Origin: Enterobacter cancerogenus
GTDB taxonomy: Bacteria > Pseudomonadota > Gammaproteobacteria > Enterobacterales > Enterobacteriaceae
Reading direction: 5' to 3'
Assembly: GCA_000773965.1 (NCBI GenBank)
Contig: JRUP01000011.1
Coordinates: 62,001-126,000 of the forward strand
Length of the DNA: 64,000 nt
Part shown: positions 35,728-44,667 of the stretch, piece by piece
Layout of the letters: every line of letters begins with the position of its first letter
How positions within the stretch are numbered: position 1 is the stretch's first letter
The notes under the pieces: generated by a model
What the model saw: only the letters and a program-made list of their open reading frames with translations
Database searches by the model: none
What the model was told of the DNA's origin: nothing
Translations under genes and position numbers: made by a program

Positions 35728-36483
35728 ATGACCTTCATGACACACCTGCGTCGCGCCAGCTGGATAACATCGCTGCGGACTTTCCTTGCCCGTCTTTGGC
35801 CGCATCCGTTACCGGTCGCCAAAAAACAGAGAGTGATGGCCAGCATCGGTGCGGGCCTCGGCCTGATGATCACCAGCCTGACCAGCCATTGGCTGCTTGG
35901 TGAGGTCAACTTATGGTTTGTGGCACCGATGGGGGCGTCTGCAGTGCTGCTTTTCGGCTTACCGAATAGCCCGTTGGCGCAACCCTGGTCGATTGTTGGC
36001 GGGAATCTGGTCGCAGGCGTGATAGGCGTGACAACCGCGATGTATGTGCCCTATCCCGCAGTCGCTTGCGGCATTGCGGCTTGTCTCGCCATTGCCGTGA
36101 TGTTTCAGCTGCGCTGCTTGCATCCTCCCAGCGGGGCGGTGGCGCTGACAGCGATTCTGGGCGGCAGTAGCGTTCAGCAATTGGGATATCAGTTTATTCT
36201 CTCTCCCGTGCTGCTAAATTCCGTGTGTCTTGCTGTACTGGCAATCATTTTTAATAATCTTGCGGGTCGCCGTTATCCGCATCCGCTGGCTGCAAACGAA
36301 CCTAAAACGAATTCAGTGGCGCTTGAAGTGCCAATTACTCGCGATGATCTGCATCAGGCACTTGAGAACGGTCAGCTTCTCGACATTGACGAGGATGATT
36401 TGCAGCAGTTGTTACAGCGCGCTGAAGAGATTGCCCGTCGTCGGCAACAGTTACCGCCACAGCCCCTGAAGCGCGCCGGTTAA
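35728..36483 (+). CDS. HPP family membrane protein
   Basis: A 251-residue protein with about four to five membrane helices and the family hallmark RCLHPPSGAVALTAILGG. Preceding it are FVAPMGASAVLLFGLPNSPLAQPWSIVGGN and a helical cytosolic tail (ITRDDLHQALENGQLLDIDEDDLQQLLQRAEEIARRR). HPP proteins of plastids and cyanobacteria have been linked to nitrite transport. The enteric members are uncharacterised. The ATG at 35728 has only a weak ACAGAG; ATG 35737 is an alternative. It stands alone, divergent from rluF. Confidence 0.85.
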   Translation: MTFMTHLRRASWITSLRTFLARLWPHPLPVAKKQRVMASIGAGLGLMITSLTSHWLLGEVNLWFVAPMGASAVLLFGLPNSPLAQPWSIVGGNLVAGVIGVTTAMYVPYPAVACGIAACLAIAVMFQLRCLHPPSGAVALTAILGGSSVQQLGYQFILSPVLLNSVCLAVLAIIFNNLAGRRYPHPLAANEPKTNSVALEVPITRDDLHQALENGQLLDIDEDDLQQLLQRAEEIARRRQQLPPQPLKRAG

Positions 36484-36518
36484 ATTGCTGGCGATATGAG
36501 CCCCGCCGGCTGACCGCA

Positions 36519-37430
36519 TTAACACAAACCTCGGCTTATCTCCCCGCCGAAGCCATGAATCCTTACACCATTATCATCCACTTCGACCACCGCAAAGGGT
36601 ATTTCGCTTGGACCATCGAGCATGCCCTTCATGGTATAAAACCCTGTCTGACCGATGTATGCAGTGTTGCCGCGGTGGTCATGTCCTGAGAAGCAAAATT
36701 GTATGTTGTAACTAGTTAAGAGATCCACCAGCACACTGCCGTTCATCAGTATATGCGAGGTGTGAGGCGCCAGCGGGTAATGACCAAACACCCCCACTTT
36801 CTCCCCCCGTTGCTGAGCTTCAATCAATTGCTGTTCAATCCAGTTCAGCTGCTGCTGCCCTACGGCACCGTTCCATGGCTGAGCCTGCGGTTGTCGCTGC
36901 GCCTTTAATTCCGCCAGCAGGTTCTCCGCCTGGTAGTAGTCGTCACCATTCTGCGCGTTGCAGTACAAACTGACATCGTTACCGTCATAAACGATGAACC
37001 GCCACCCCGCTAAACGAAACGCGTAATAACTTTTAGGGAGTGCCGCACGATTATTCAGATGCTGAGCAAGGGCTTGCGCATCATGATTCCCCAACACTAC
37101 CGCATGCGGATGCACCAACTGGTCATACAGCGGCAGAATGGCGGCATAGCTTGCCCAGTCCCGGTCAACCAAATCGCCCAGCGTCACCACAAAATCCAAT
37201 GGCTGCTGATTCAGGGCTTCAATCGCCTGCGGCAACTTATTGAGAGCATGACGGTAATAGAGATTATTCGCGATATCAGCCTCAACATCGGCATACTGCG
37301 GATCAGCAATCAGGCCAAATCGCAGCACGTTATCCATCATTGCAGGACGTAAATCAGGTAAGGCATAAAGCTCGGCCACATCACCGAGGAGTTCGCGCTG
37401 TAAGGATGTCAATGGATGCGGAATTGTCAC
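36519..37430 (-). CDS. ADPRM-like metallophosphoesterase
   Basis: A 303-residue calcineurin-fold phosphoesterase. Metal motifs in order: IADPQYADVE (Gln in place of the usual His of DxH), VVTLGDLVDRD, VLGNHDAQ, FGHYPL and FSGHDHRG. The Asp-x-Gln first motif and the YYRHALNKLPQAIEALN block resemble manganese-dependent ADP-ribose/CDP-alcohol diphosphatases (ADPRM). It lacks a signal peptide and is cytosolic. The GTG at 37430 is chosen because AAGGAG lies 8 nt upstream; this SD overlaps the stop of the preceding permease gene. As last gene of a Ugp-like ABC operon it takes the place of the phosphodiesterase UgpQ, and probably cleaves the imported compound. Confidence 0.82.
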   Translation of the reverse strand: MTIPHPLTSLQRELLGDVAELYALPDLRPAMMDNVLRFGLIADPQYADVEADIANNLYYRHALNKLPQAIEALNQQPLDFVVTLGDLVDRDWASYAAILPLYDQLVHPHAVVLGNHDAQALAQHLNNRAALPKSYYAFRLAGWRFIVYDGNDVSLYCNAQNGDDYYQAENLLAELKAQRQPQAQPWNGAVGQQQLNWIEQQLIEAQQRGEKVGVFGHYPLAPHTSHILMNGSVLVDLLTSYNIQFCFSGHDHRGNTAYIGQTGFYTMKGMLDGPSEIPFAVVEVDDNGVRIHGFGGEISRGLC

Positions 37431-37442
37431 GAGAAGCACTCC

Positions 37443-38261
37443 TTAGCGAATACCAGCACGCATGAACGACTGAATAAACTGACGCTGAAAAATCAGGAAC
37501 AGCACCAGCAGCGGCATGGTGGTCATCAAAGTTGCGGCACCGATTAGCGCCCACTGTACGCCCTGCTCAGGCGCCGAGAACAATTGCAATCCGACCGTAA
37601 GCGGTCTTACATTGACGGAATCGGTAATCACCAGCGGCCACAGGAAATCATTCCAGTGGAAACTGATCGAGACCAGGGCAAAAGCGATGTAGATCGGTTT
37701 CGCCAATGGAATGTAGATTTTGCGCAAGATATAAAACCGACTGGCTCCCTCCACAATCGCCGCCTCTTCCAGCACCAGCGGGATGCTTTTAAACGTCTGA
37801 CGCAGCAGAAAAATGGCAAAAGCAGAGGCGAAATACGGCAATGCTATTCCCGTTAAGGTATCGCGCAGCCCAAACGCACCGATGGTTTTGTAATTGTTCA
37901 AAATCAAAACGTCTGGACTAATCATCAACTGCAGCAGGATCAGCGCGAAAATAACCCCTGAGAATTTCATTTTGAAGCGCACCAGCGCATAGGCCGCCAT
38001 GGTCGCTAAAATCAACTGCACCAGCACAATCATCAGCACCAGCAAGGTGGTATTGAGGAAGTAGCGGGCAAACGGCGCGGCATGCCAGGCCTTGATAAAG
38101 TTATCGAAGGTCAGCGGCGAGAAAAGCGAAAAACTGGCCTGATCCGATGCCGGGTGGATCGCCACCCAAATTGCCACCATAATCGGCAGCAGCCATAGCA
38201 GCGCCGCCACCCAGATGGTGAGATTCAGACACCAGCCACCCAAGGCGTTCGTCTTATTCAT
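37443..38261 (-). CDS. Carbohydrate ABC transporter permease (UgpE/MalG-like)
   Basis: A 272-residue inner-membrane permease with six helices and the EAA loop EEAAIVEGASRFYILRKIYIPLAKP for ATPase contact. It resembles UgpE and other CUT1-family permeases. Its start overlaps the stop of the partner permease by 4 nt. It imports the substrate delivered by the binding protein with the MalK-like ATPase of the same operon. Confidence 0.88.
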   Translation of the reverse strand: MNKTNALGGWCLNLTIWVAALLWLLPIMVAIWVAIHPASDQASFSLFSPLTFDNFIKAWHAAPFARYFLNTTLLVLMIVLVQLILATMAAYALVRFKMKFSGVIFALILLQLMISPDVLILNNYKTIGAFGLRDTLTGIALPYFASAFAIFLLRQTFKSIPLVLEEAAIVEGASRFYILRKIYIPLAKPIYIAFALVSISFHWNDFLWPLVITDSVNVRPLTVGLQLFSAPEQGVQWALIGAATLMTTMPLLVLFLIFQRQFIQSFMRAGIR

Positions 38262-39169
38262 TGATAATGGGCTCGCTTGTCCAGCAACGTAAATTTGATC
38301 AGCGCAATCGCCGCGAGGATCACCAATAACACCACGGTCATGGCCGCAGCAGCAGGCATATCCCAGAAACTGAATGCGGTGCGATAGATATAGAACAGCA
38401 GCAGACTACTGCTGTTGTTGGGGCCCCCGTTAGTCATGGCAATCACCTGATCGACAATGCGGAAGGCGTTCATCGAAGCATTGATCAACACAAATAGCGT
38501 CGTTGGCATCAACAGCGGCCATTGCACGCGACGGAAAAAGTAGCCGCGTGAAGCCCCTTCAATCGCTGCCGCTTCATTGAGGCGGGGATCGATCTGCTGC
38601 AAGGCAGCAAGATAGAAGATCATAAAGAAGCCCGCTTCACGCCAGACAGAAACCGCCATCAGACAATAAAGGGACGTGCCCGGCTCACCGAGCCAGTTCA
38701 CGGCAGGCAGTGAGAACAGCGCCAGCAACTTATTCAACAGCCCCAGCTGCGGAGTGTAGAAAAACAGCCACAGGTTGGCGATGGCAATCATGGGGAGCAA
38801 TGATGGAATAAAAAAAGCCGCGCGGACCAGCGAATTTGCCGCCAGTCGTCGATTAACGGCCAGCGCCATCATCAAAGCCAGCGTGACGGCCAGCGGAATG
38901 GTGATCAGTGCATACAACAAGTTGTTCCAGAGCGACTGGATGAAGATATCGTCATCCAGCAAGGCCATGTAATTATCCAGCCCAACAAAGTGGGCCGGAT
39001 GATTATTACGGGAAGCGCTGAACAGACTCTCCCAGATCGTCGCCACCGCGGGATAATGCGTAAACAGCAGCAAAAAACTCAGTGCTGGCAATATCAGCAG
39101 GTAACCATAAAGCTGCGTCGACCAGAATGCGGGACGACGCTGCGCCGTACTGGCAATTATCGTGCTCAT
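38258..39169 (-). CDS. Carbohydrate ABC transporter permease (UgpA/MalF-like)
   Basis: A 303-residue permease of the CUT1 family. The first helix is preceded by a short polar end. The EAA motif is NEAAAIEGASRGYFFRRVQWPLLMP, and NGGPNNSSSLLLFYIYRTAF is typical of UgpA-like proteins. It begins 10 nt after the binding-protein stop and overlaps its partner permease. It works in the inner membrane as half of the translocation pore. Confidence 0.88.
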   Translation of the reverse strand: MSTIIASTAQRRPAFWSTQLYGYLLILPALSFLLLFTHYPAVATIWESLFSASRNNHPAHFVGLDNYMALLDDDIFIQSLWNNLLYALITIPLAVTLALMMALAVNRRLAANSLVRAAFFIPSLLPMIAIANLWLFFYTPQLGLLNKLLALFSLPAVNWLGEPGTSLYCLMAVSVWREAGFFMIFYLAALQQIDPRLNEAAAIEGASRGYFFRRVQWPLLMPTTLFVLINASMNAFRIVDQVIAMTNGGPNNSSSLLLFYIYRTAFSFWDMPAAAAMTVVLLVILAAIALIKFTLLDKRAHYQ

Positions 39170-39179
39170 CGCGCTTCCA

Positions 39180-40457
39180 TTACTGGTAGGACTTCAACAG
39201 GCGATCCGCTTGCTTCTGCGCACCTTCAAGCGCTTCTGCCGGGGTTTTTGCCTGGGTCACCGCTGCTTCGACAGCATGGTTCAACGCATCCTGAATCTGG
39301 ACGCTATTGTAGGTCGAGAGTTCTGGCTGCGCATACTTCAACTGCTCACGCGCGACCAGCGCCTGAGGGACCTCTTTCACGTAATCTTTCATCACCGTGG
39401 TGTCCCATGCCGCTGGAGATGTCGCCACATAGCCGGTCGCGATACTCCAGCGCGCAGCTTGCTCCGGTGAGGTCACCCAACGGATAAATTCCATCGCGGC
39501 TTTTTGCTGCTCGGGTGAGGCATTCTTAAAGACGTAAAGGTTACCGCCGCCGGTTGGGCTGCCACGCTGGGTTTTCTCTGGCAGCATCGCCACACCAAAC
39601 GGGAATTTGGCGTTATCGCGCACGTTGGTCAGGTTACCGGTGGTGGTGACCATCATGGCGGTTTTACCGCTGATAAAGTCTTGTGGCGTGGTGCCCCAGG
39701 CGATGGCGCCTTTTGGTGACACTTCTTCTTTTTGCCCGAGGTCGGTCAGCCATTGTAGTGTTTCAACGTTACCAGGGGTGTTGAAATGTACGGCCGTGCC
39801 TTTACCGTTATCCAGACGACCGCCATTGGTGGCAGAGAGTCCCTGGAAGTTCCAGTAACCGTTTGGCGTGGACGGAATCTCGATGCCCCACTGGCTCACG
39901 CCGTTAGCATCTTTGATAGTCAGTTTTTTACTGAACTCCACCACCTGCTGCCAGTTGGCCGGCGGTGTGTCGCCATTCAAGCCAGCTTTCTCGAAGGCCT
40001 GTTTATTCCAGTACATCACCACGGTTGAACGCTGGAACGGCACACCCCAGACCTTGCCATCAATGTGACGCAGAAATGCCGGGTAAAAACCGTCGATCCA
40101 TTTTTTACCTTCATCACCGGTCGCCAGATCGCTGGCGGCGACAATCGCGCCCGCATCAATCAGGGAATAAGCCTCAATGTCGCCGATCACCGCCAACTGC
40201 GGTGCATTGCCACCCCGAAACGCGGTCAGTGCTTTAGTGACGGTTGTCGCATAATCACCGGTATACACCGGCTGAATGCTCACTTCCGGATGCACTTTTT
40301 CGAAATCAGCCACCAGCGCGTCAACGGTGTGGCTGACTTTGCCACCGACCGCGATCGGATAGTACATCTGCAATTTAACCGGATCGGCGGCAAAAGCGGA
40401 AACCGTAGTACAGAGCAGTAAAGCAGAGGCCAGGCGTGAGTAACGAATCGCAGACAT
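39180..40457 (-). CDS. ABC transporter substrate-binding protein (UgpB-like)
   Basis: A 425-residue periplasmic protein. The signal peptide ends near SAFAADPVK. It has the CUT1/UgpB fold with YYPIAVGGKVSHTVDALVADFEK, PFQRSTVVMYWNKQAFEKAGL and TTPQDFISGKTAMMVTTTGN. UgpB binds glycerol 3-phosphate and glycerophosphodiesters; ligand identity here is inferred from the downstream phosphoesterase. The ATG at 40457 follows AAGGGATAATC; an earlier in-frame ATG at 40481 has no SD. It is the second gene of the operon, 27 nt after the ATPase gene. Confidence 0.88.
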   Translation of the reverse strand: MSAIRYSRLASALLLCTTVSAFAADPVKLQMYYPIAVGGKVSHTVDALVADFEKVHPEVSIQPVYTGDYATTVTKALTAFRGGNAPQLAVIGDIEAYSLIDAGAIVAASDLATGDEGKKWIDGFYPAFLRHIDGKVWGVPFQRSTVVMYWNKQAFEKAGLNGDTPPANWQQVVEFSKKLTIKDANGVSQWGIEIPSTPNGYWNFQGLSATNGGRLDNGKGTAVHFNTPGNVETLQWLTDLGQKEEVSPKGAIAWGTTPQDFISGKTAMMVTTTGNLTNVRDNAKFPFGVAMLPEKTQRGSPTGGGNLYVFKNASPEQQKAAMEFIRWVTSPEQAARWSIATGYVATSPAAWDTTVMKDYVKEVPQALVAREQLKYAQPELSTYNSVQIQDALNHAVEAAVTQAKTPAEALEGAQKQADRLLKSYQ

Positions 40458-40484
40458 GATTATCCCTTGGGCGAAAAACAACGG

Positions 40485-41588
40485 TTAAACAGCGTATTTT
40501 TTCTGTGAAACAAACATCTGTTGCTCGGCAGACAAACAGCGCTTGCCGGTCGTGGTGGAAAACAGATATTGACGGGTTGCGGACCACTGCAAGCCGACCT
40601 GGCTGTCCTCGACAAAATGCTGCATGCCGGGCACTTTCACGGTGATGGCATCGGACAGACCCGCGAGTTGGCACACCAGCAAGGTATCAGCACCCATGTA
40701 TTCGTAGCTGATCACTCTGGCCTTTAAGGCAGCGTGTTCAGGTGAGATCAGCTGAATATCTTCCGCTCGTAAACCGAGACTCAATGCCACCTCATCGCAA
40801 TGCTCAACCACCGGCGCCGGTAAGTGGCTCAGGTAATGACGGTTTTCTTTGTTGTGCAACGGCAGGATATTCATGGGTGGCGCGCCGATAAACTGCGCGG
40901 CAAAAACCGTGGCGGGGTTGTTATAGAGATCGTTTGGTGTGCCTTGCTGCTCGATGTGGCCGTCATTAAGCAGAATAATGCTGTCCGCCATGCTCATCGC
41001 TTCGGTCTGGTCGTGCGTGACATACAGCATGGTGAGCCCCAGCTTCTTCTGTAAGGCACGAATCTCACGGCGCATGCTTTGGCGCAGCTTGGCATCGAGG
41101 TTAGACAGTGGTTCATCCATCAGACACAGGTTGTTATTCGCGATAACCGCCCTTCCCAGCGCGACACGTTGCTGTTGGCCACCAGACAGTTGCGACGGCA
41201 GGCGATCAAGCAACTTATCCAGTTCCATCAGCTTGCTGACGTCATCCAGTCTGGCCGTAAAAGTCTGCTTATCTTCACCGCGTGCCTTTAAACCAAACAG
41301 CAGGTTCTCACGGACATTCAGATGCGGAAAGAGCGCATAGGATTGAAACACCATCGAGAGCTTGCGCTGCGAGGGCGGTAGATGAGTGATTTCAGCGTGT
41401 TTAAAGTGGATCTCGCCGCGGTCGGCGGTTTCCAGCCCGGCAATGGTGCGCAGCAGAGTTGATTTCCCACAACCGGAGGGCCCAAGCAGCGCAACAAAGC
41501 TCCCTTCTGCGGCATCAAAGGTAATGTCATTGAGGGCAATTTTTTCCCCCCAGGCTTTAGTGATGTGATGTAGCGAAAGGTGGCTCAT
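40485..41588 (-). CDS. ABC transporter ATP-binding protein (UgpC/MalK-like)
   Basis: A 367-residue ATPase. Walker A is GPSGCGKSTLL, the signature LSGGQQQR, Walker B CLMDEPLSNLD, and an OB-type regulatory domain follows from ~240 (TLLVCQLAGL, VGLQWS). It powers CUT1-type importers. It is the first gene of the five-gene operon, in contrast to ugpBAECQ where the ATPase comes fourth. A 272-nt gap separates it from the divergent abiE operon, so the two promoters share this gap. Confidence 0.88.
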   Translation of the reverse strand: MSHLSLHHITKAWGEKIALNDITFDAAEGSFVALLGPSGCGKSTLLRTIAGLETADRGEIHFKHAEITHLPPSQRKLSMVFQSYALFPHLNVRENLLFGLKARGEDKQTFTARLDDVSKLMELDKLLDRLPSQLSGGQQQRVALGRAVIANNNLCLMDEPLSNLDAKLRQSMRREIRALQKKLGLTMLYVTHDQTEAMSMADSIILLNDGHIEQQGTPNDLYNNPATVFAAQFIGAPPMNILPLHNKENRHYLSHLPAPVVEHCDEVALSLGLRAEDIQLISPEHAALKARVISYEYMGADTLLVCQLAGLSDAITVKVPGMQHFVEDSQVGLQWSATRQYLFSTTTGKRCLSAEQQMFVSQKKYAV

Positions 41589-41744
41589 GCATCCGCAGTC
41601 CTGAAAACAGAATGGCGGTAAGCTAGCTCAGGGAAATGAAGGATTTATGTTGCTGGGGTGACGGTTGGGTGACTGGAACAGGCTACCCTGCTGTTATAAG
41701 GGAGTGAAAAAACCTGCCGTGCAGTTTATATAAAGTCAAAAGGG

Positions 41745-41857
41745 CGGCGATAATTGCCGTGCAACTCAAACACAACAAACCAAAACTTCCATCTGGTTTG
41801 CTTAATTTGAAATTAACGGCGATAATTGCCGTCATATGACCATTATGCAAACCAAAA
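41745..41857. promoter_or_regulatory. Paired AbiE operator repeats (72-bp period)
   Basis: CGGCGATAATTGCCGT occurs at 41745-41760 and 41817-41832. Each copy is followed, after exactly 15 nt, by CAAACCAAAA (41776-41785, 41848-41857). Inner bases of each repeat (CGGC..GCCG) form an inverted repeat. The second copy ends 3 nt before the antitoxin start. AbiEi antitoxins bind paired repeats to repress their operon, so these are the likely operators. Confidence 0.65.
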
Positions 41858-41860
41858 GCA

Positions 41861-42637
41861 ATGTTGAACGCTGAAAGTCGTCAAAGGCTGAAACAGATAC
41901 TTCCTGCGGGACTACTCGCAACTAAACCCTGGTTGGTGACACAGGGTTTAAATCCGCACTTCATTGATAACGCGGTCAAAAGCCAAACCCTGCTGACACT
42001 GACCCCTGGGGTGTACGTCCGCGAAACATCGCAGGTTAGCTGGAAAGGCGTTGTCACCTCATTGCAAAGAATGAGTCTCTTCCCCGTCCTTGTCGGCGGA
42101 TTGAGCGCACTCGATCTGGAAGGACTCGCACATTATCAATCACGTAGCAAACATATCCACATCGAGCTATACGCAGAAACGGCATTGCCTGCATGGCTGA
42201 ATAAAATTGACAGCAACATTCATTTTGCATGGCACAGCACCCGCCGGTTATGGCCAGCTTCACTGATGCAGGAAATACGCTATCTTCGTGAAGATCACTG
42301 GCGAGAGTCACTTCCGCCCTTGCTCTACTCTACACCCGAAAAAGCGATTCTTGAGGCCCTGGCCGGGGTTCCAACAGCAATGAGCTTTGAACATGCCGAT
42401 CAACTGATGCAGAGCTTGCCTACTCTATCGCCCAAAAAAGTGGATGCGCTTTTGCGTGCCAGCTCCAGCATCAAGAGCAAACGATTATTTTTATGGCTGT
42501 CTCAGCAGCATAATCATGCCTGGTTCAAATACCTTAAGCCGGAAGAATATGATTTAGGTGTGGGTAAACGTGAAATAGCACGTGGCGGCAGAATGGATAA
42601 AACATGGAATATTACCGTCCCCAAGGAGTCGAATTAA
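41861..42637 (+). CDS. abiEi: AbiEi-type antitoxin/transcriptional repressor
   Basis: A 258-residue protein. The N-terminus (QRLKQILPAGLLATKPWLVTQGLNPHFIDNAVKSQTLLTLTPGVY) is the winged-helix DNA-binding domain of type IV AbiEi antitoxins. The C-terminal domain neutralises the toxin without a stable complex. No good SD precedes the ATG, and a repeat unit runs to 3 nt before it. Translation may therefore be weak, or the operator may reach the start. Its stop overlaps the toxin start (TAATG). AbiE systems give phage-abortive infection and plasmid maintenance. Confidence 0.85.
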   Translation: MLNAESRQRLKQILPAGLLATKPWLVTQGLNPHFIDNAVKSQTLLTLTPGVYVRETSQVSWKGVVTSLQRMSLFPVLVGGLSALDLEGLAHYQSRSKHIHIELYAETALPAWLNKIDSNIHFAWHSTRRLWPASLMQEIRYLREDHWRESLPPLLYSTPEKAILEALAGVPTAMSFEHADQLMQSLPTLSPKKVDALLRASSSIKSKRLFLWLSQQHNHAWFKYLKPEEYDLGVGKREIARGGRMDKTWNITVPKESN

Positions 42638-43557
42638 TGGACCGCCAAAGTGTTTATTATCAGCAAGTACAGCTATTGTTACAGGTCCTGCCGATTGTCT
42701 CACAGCATGACTGCTTCGCGCTGAAAGGCGGCACGGCAATAAATCTCTTTATTCGTGATTTACCCCGTTTATCCGTCGATATTGATCTGGTTTTTCTGCC
42801 GGTGATGGACCGTCAGCAATCGCTCATGACTATCCGCTCAAAGTTGGATCAAATCACAAAAGACATCAGTGCGAGAATAACTGACAGCAAAGTGATTAAA
42901 TCTTACGAAGACAAAATGGATGCATTACGACTCACGGTCACGCGAAGTGGCATACAGATAAAAATTGAGTTATCTCCCGTGTTGCGTGGCACGGTTTATG
43001 AGCCCTCGGTTATCTCAGTGAGTGATTCCGTTGAGAACGAATTTGGTTTCGCAGAAACGTTCGTGGTCGCTTTTGCTGATCTGTATGCCGGGAAAATATG
43101 TGCTGCTTTGGATCGTCAACATCCGCGTGATTTGTTTGATGTTAAATTTTTGCTCGATAATGAAGGGCTGACAGAAGAATTGCGCAAAGCACTGCTGGTC
43201 TATTTGGTCAGCCACCCTCGCCCATTGTCAGAATTGTTAAGGCCACAGTTAAAAGACATTTCCGGTGTGTATGAGGGTGAATTTCGTAATATGGCGGAGG
43301 TTGATGTCCCAAGGAATGAACTGGAAGCAGCTAGAGTTCAATTAATTGAGACAATTAATCGCTCAATTACCGAGCAAGAGCGCCAATTCCTGCTGACATT
43401 CAAGGAGGGAACACCAGACTGGGCCCTGTTGGGATTAACAGGTGTTGAGCAGTTACCCGCCGTTCGATGGAAATTACATAATTTATCTAATATGCAGCCA
43501 TCTAAACACACTGAGGCGCTGGCGAAACTCAAAGAGGTATTGCTAATAACCACTTAG
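42637..43557 (+). CDS. abiEii: AbiEii-type nucleotidyltransferase toxin
   Basis: A 306-residue nucleotidyltransferase-fold toxin. Motif I is KGGTAINLF; the DxD motif is RLSVDIDLVFL; the third Asp region is near LKIELS-type IKIELSPVL. A helical C-terminal half follows (FADLYAGKICAALDRQHPRDLFDVKFLL), which is the AbiEii/AbiGii signature. The family inhibits growth, with GTP-dependent or tRNA-nucleotidyl activity known for relatives. The ATG at 42637 overlaps the antitoxin stop; AAGGAG lies in the antitoxin's last codons. The operon ends at a strong hairpin. Confidence 0.87.
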   Translation: MDRQSVYYQQVQLLLQVLPIVSQHDCFALKGGTAINLFIRDLPRLSVDIDLVFLPVMDRQQSLMTIRSKLDQITKDISARITDSKVIKSYEDKMDALRLTVTRSGIQIKIELSPVLRGTVYEPSVISVSDSVENEFGFAETFVVAFADLYAGKICAALDRQHPRDLFDVKFLLDNEGLTEELRKALLVYLVSHPRPLSELLRPQLKDISGVYEGEFRNMAEVDVPRNELEAARVQLIETINRSITEQERQFLLTFKEGTPDWALLGLTGVEQLPAVRWKLHNLSNMQPSKHTEALAKLKEVLLITT

Positions 43558-43581
43558 CTAAGCCATGCAGCATGGCTTAGC
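43557..43581. terminator. Hairpin between abiEii and the SorC gene
   Basis: GCTAAGCCATG and CATGGCTTAGC form a perfect 11-bp stem around CAG. It begins on the last base of the toxin stop and serves the two convergent genes. Confidence 0.65.
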
Positions 43582-43594
43582 CACGGAATAGGAT

Positions 43595-44560
43595 TTACTG
43601 CGACATACTCAAAATCGTCCGAATATTTTGCGCCGTGGTCGCCACAATGTCGATCGCCCCGGTACGCAGTGCGCCGAGTAGTGCCATCGCTTTGGTATTC
43701 TCGGAGGCAATGGCAATCACGCAGGGAATTTTACGTAATTCCTCGATGCTAAGACCAATCACCCGGTCATTCATCACCGTATCCACATGCTGTCCCTGGG
43801 CATTGAAGAAGTCGTAACCCGCGACATCCCCGGTGACGCCCTGATTCACATGCGCATCGATGATCTCATGCGGCGTAAACCAACCGAGTTTCACCATATA
43901 GCTGTTTTCATTCATATCACCGATGCCCACCAGCGCCACATCGGCCTTACGTGCGCGATCGAGCGTCTCTTTGATGGTGCCGTTCTGCATAAAGGCATCG
44001 CGCAGTGCGCGGTTCTCGACATAGGCAGGTGCGTACAGGGTTTCACTGATACCACCAAATTTCTTGGCGAGTCGACGGCTGATGTGATCGGCGTTAATCG
44101 CATCACCAGGACGATGTGTTCCACCAATACCACTGATAAACAGACAATTACGCGTCGGCACCTGGCCAGGATAATCGGCAACAGCGGCGACGTTGCGCCC
44201 CTGACCTACAGCAACAATCGCATTGTCTTTTAATGATTGTGCCAGATGGGCTGAGACTAGTGCCGCTACCTGACGACGCTGTTCTTCATCGTCCGGCGAA
44301 TCCAGTGCGATGAGAGCACGTTGCAGTTGAGGGAAACGGTTTTGCAGCTGTTGTTCAAGACGCGTACTGAACACCGGATGGTAGCGCACATTAATTTCGA
44401 CGATGCCCTCTTCACGCGCACGTTTGAGCAGTCGGCCAACCTTAATGCGGGATATCCCAAACTTACGCGCAATCTCCTCCTGGGTGATTTCGTCCTGATA
44501 ATAGGCCACCGCAATTTCTGTCAGCAGCTCGGAGTCCTGAGAAAGCGTGTTTTTTTCCAT
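43595..44560 (-). CDS. SorC family sugar-binding transcriptional regulator
   Basis: A 321-residue protein. An N-terminal helix-turn-helix (TQEEIARKFGISRIKVGRLLKRAREEGIV, ~25-55) joins the SorC effector domain with VGQGRNVAAVADY, FISGIGGTHRPGDA and the later GYDFFNAQGQHV. The family, including EryD, responds to sugar phosphates of the pathway it controls. It is the last gene of the minus-strand operon, separated from apnO by a hairpin. It probably regulates both divergent halves of the cluster from the 443-nt region at 50.2-50.6 kb. Confidence 0.85.
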   Translation of the reverse strand: MEKNTLSQDSELLTEIAVAYYQDEITQEEIARKFGISRIKVGRLLKRAREEGIVEINVRYHPVFSTRLEQQLQNRFPQLQRALIALDSPDDEEQRRQVAALVSAHLAQSLKDNAIVAVGQGRNVAAVADYPGQVPTRNCLFISGIGGTHRPGDAINADHISRRLAKKFGGISETLYAPAYVENRALRDAFMQNGTIKETLDRARKADVALVGIGDMNENSYMVKLGWFTPHEIIDAHVNQGVTGDVAGYDFFNAQGQHVDTVMNDRVIGLSIEELRKIPCVIAIASENTKAMALLGALRTGAIDIVATTAQNIRTILSMSQ

Positions 44561-44617
44561 CCGTTACCTGTCTTGTATCGTGACACCTGATTTAGGGAAG
44601 GAGTTATATCATTGATA

Positions 44618-44652
44618 CGACTCGCTTCGCCAGACAGCAGCGAGGCGAGTCG
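44618..44652 (-). terminator. Hairpin between apnO and the SorC gene
   Basis: CGACTCGC and GCGAGTCG pair over 8 bp with inner TCGC/GCGA. It lies in the apnO-SorC gap and lacks a T-run, so partial termination or mRNA end protection is likelier than full stop. Confidence 0.4.
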
Positions 44653-44667
44653 CAGGTTGCGTCACGC

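Noticed and set aside
35604..35909. 101-codon minus-strand frame at the start of the HPP gene
   Set aside because: Shadow of a clear membrane-protein gene; unusual composition.
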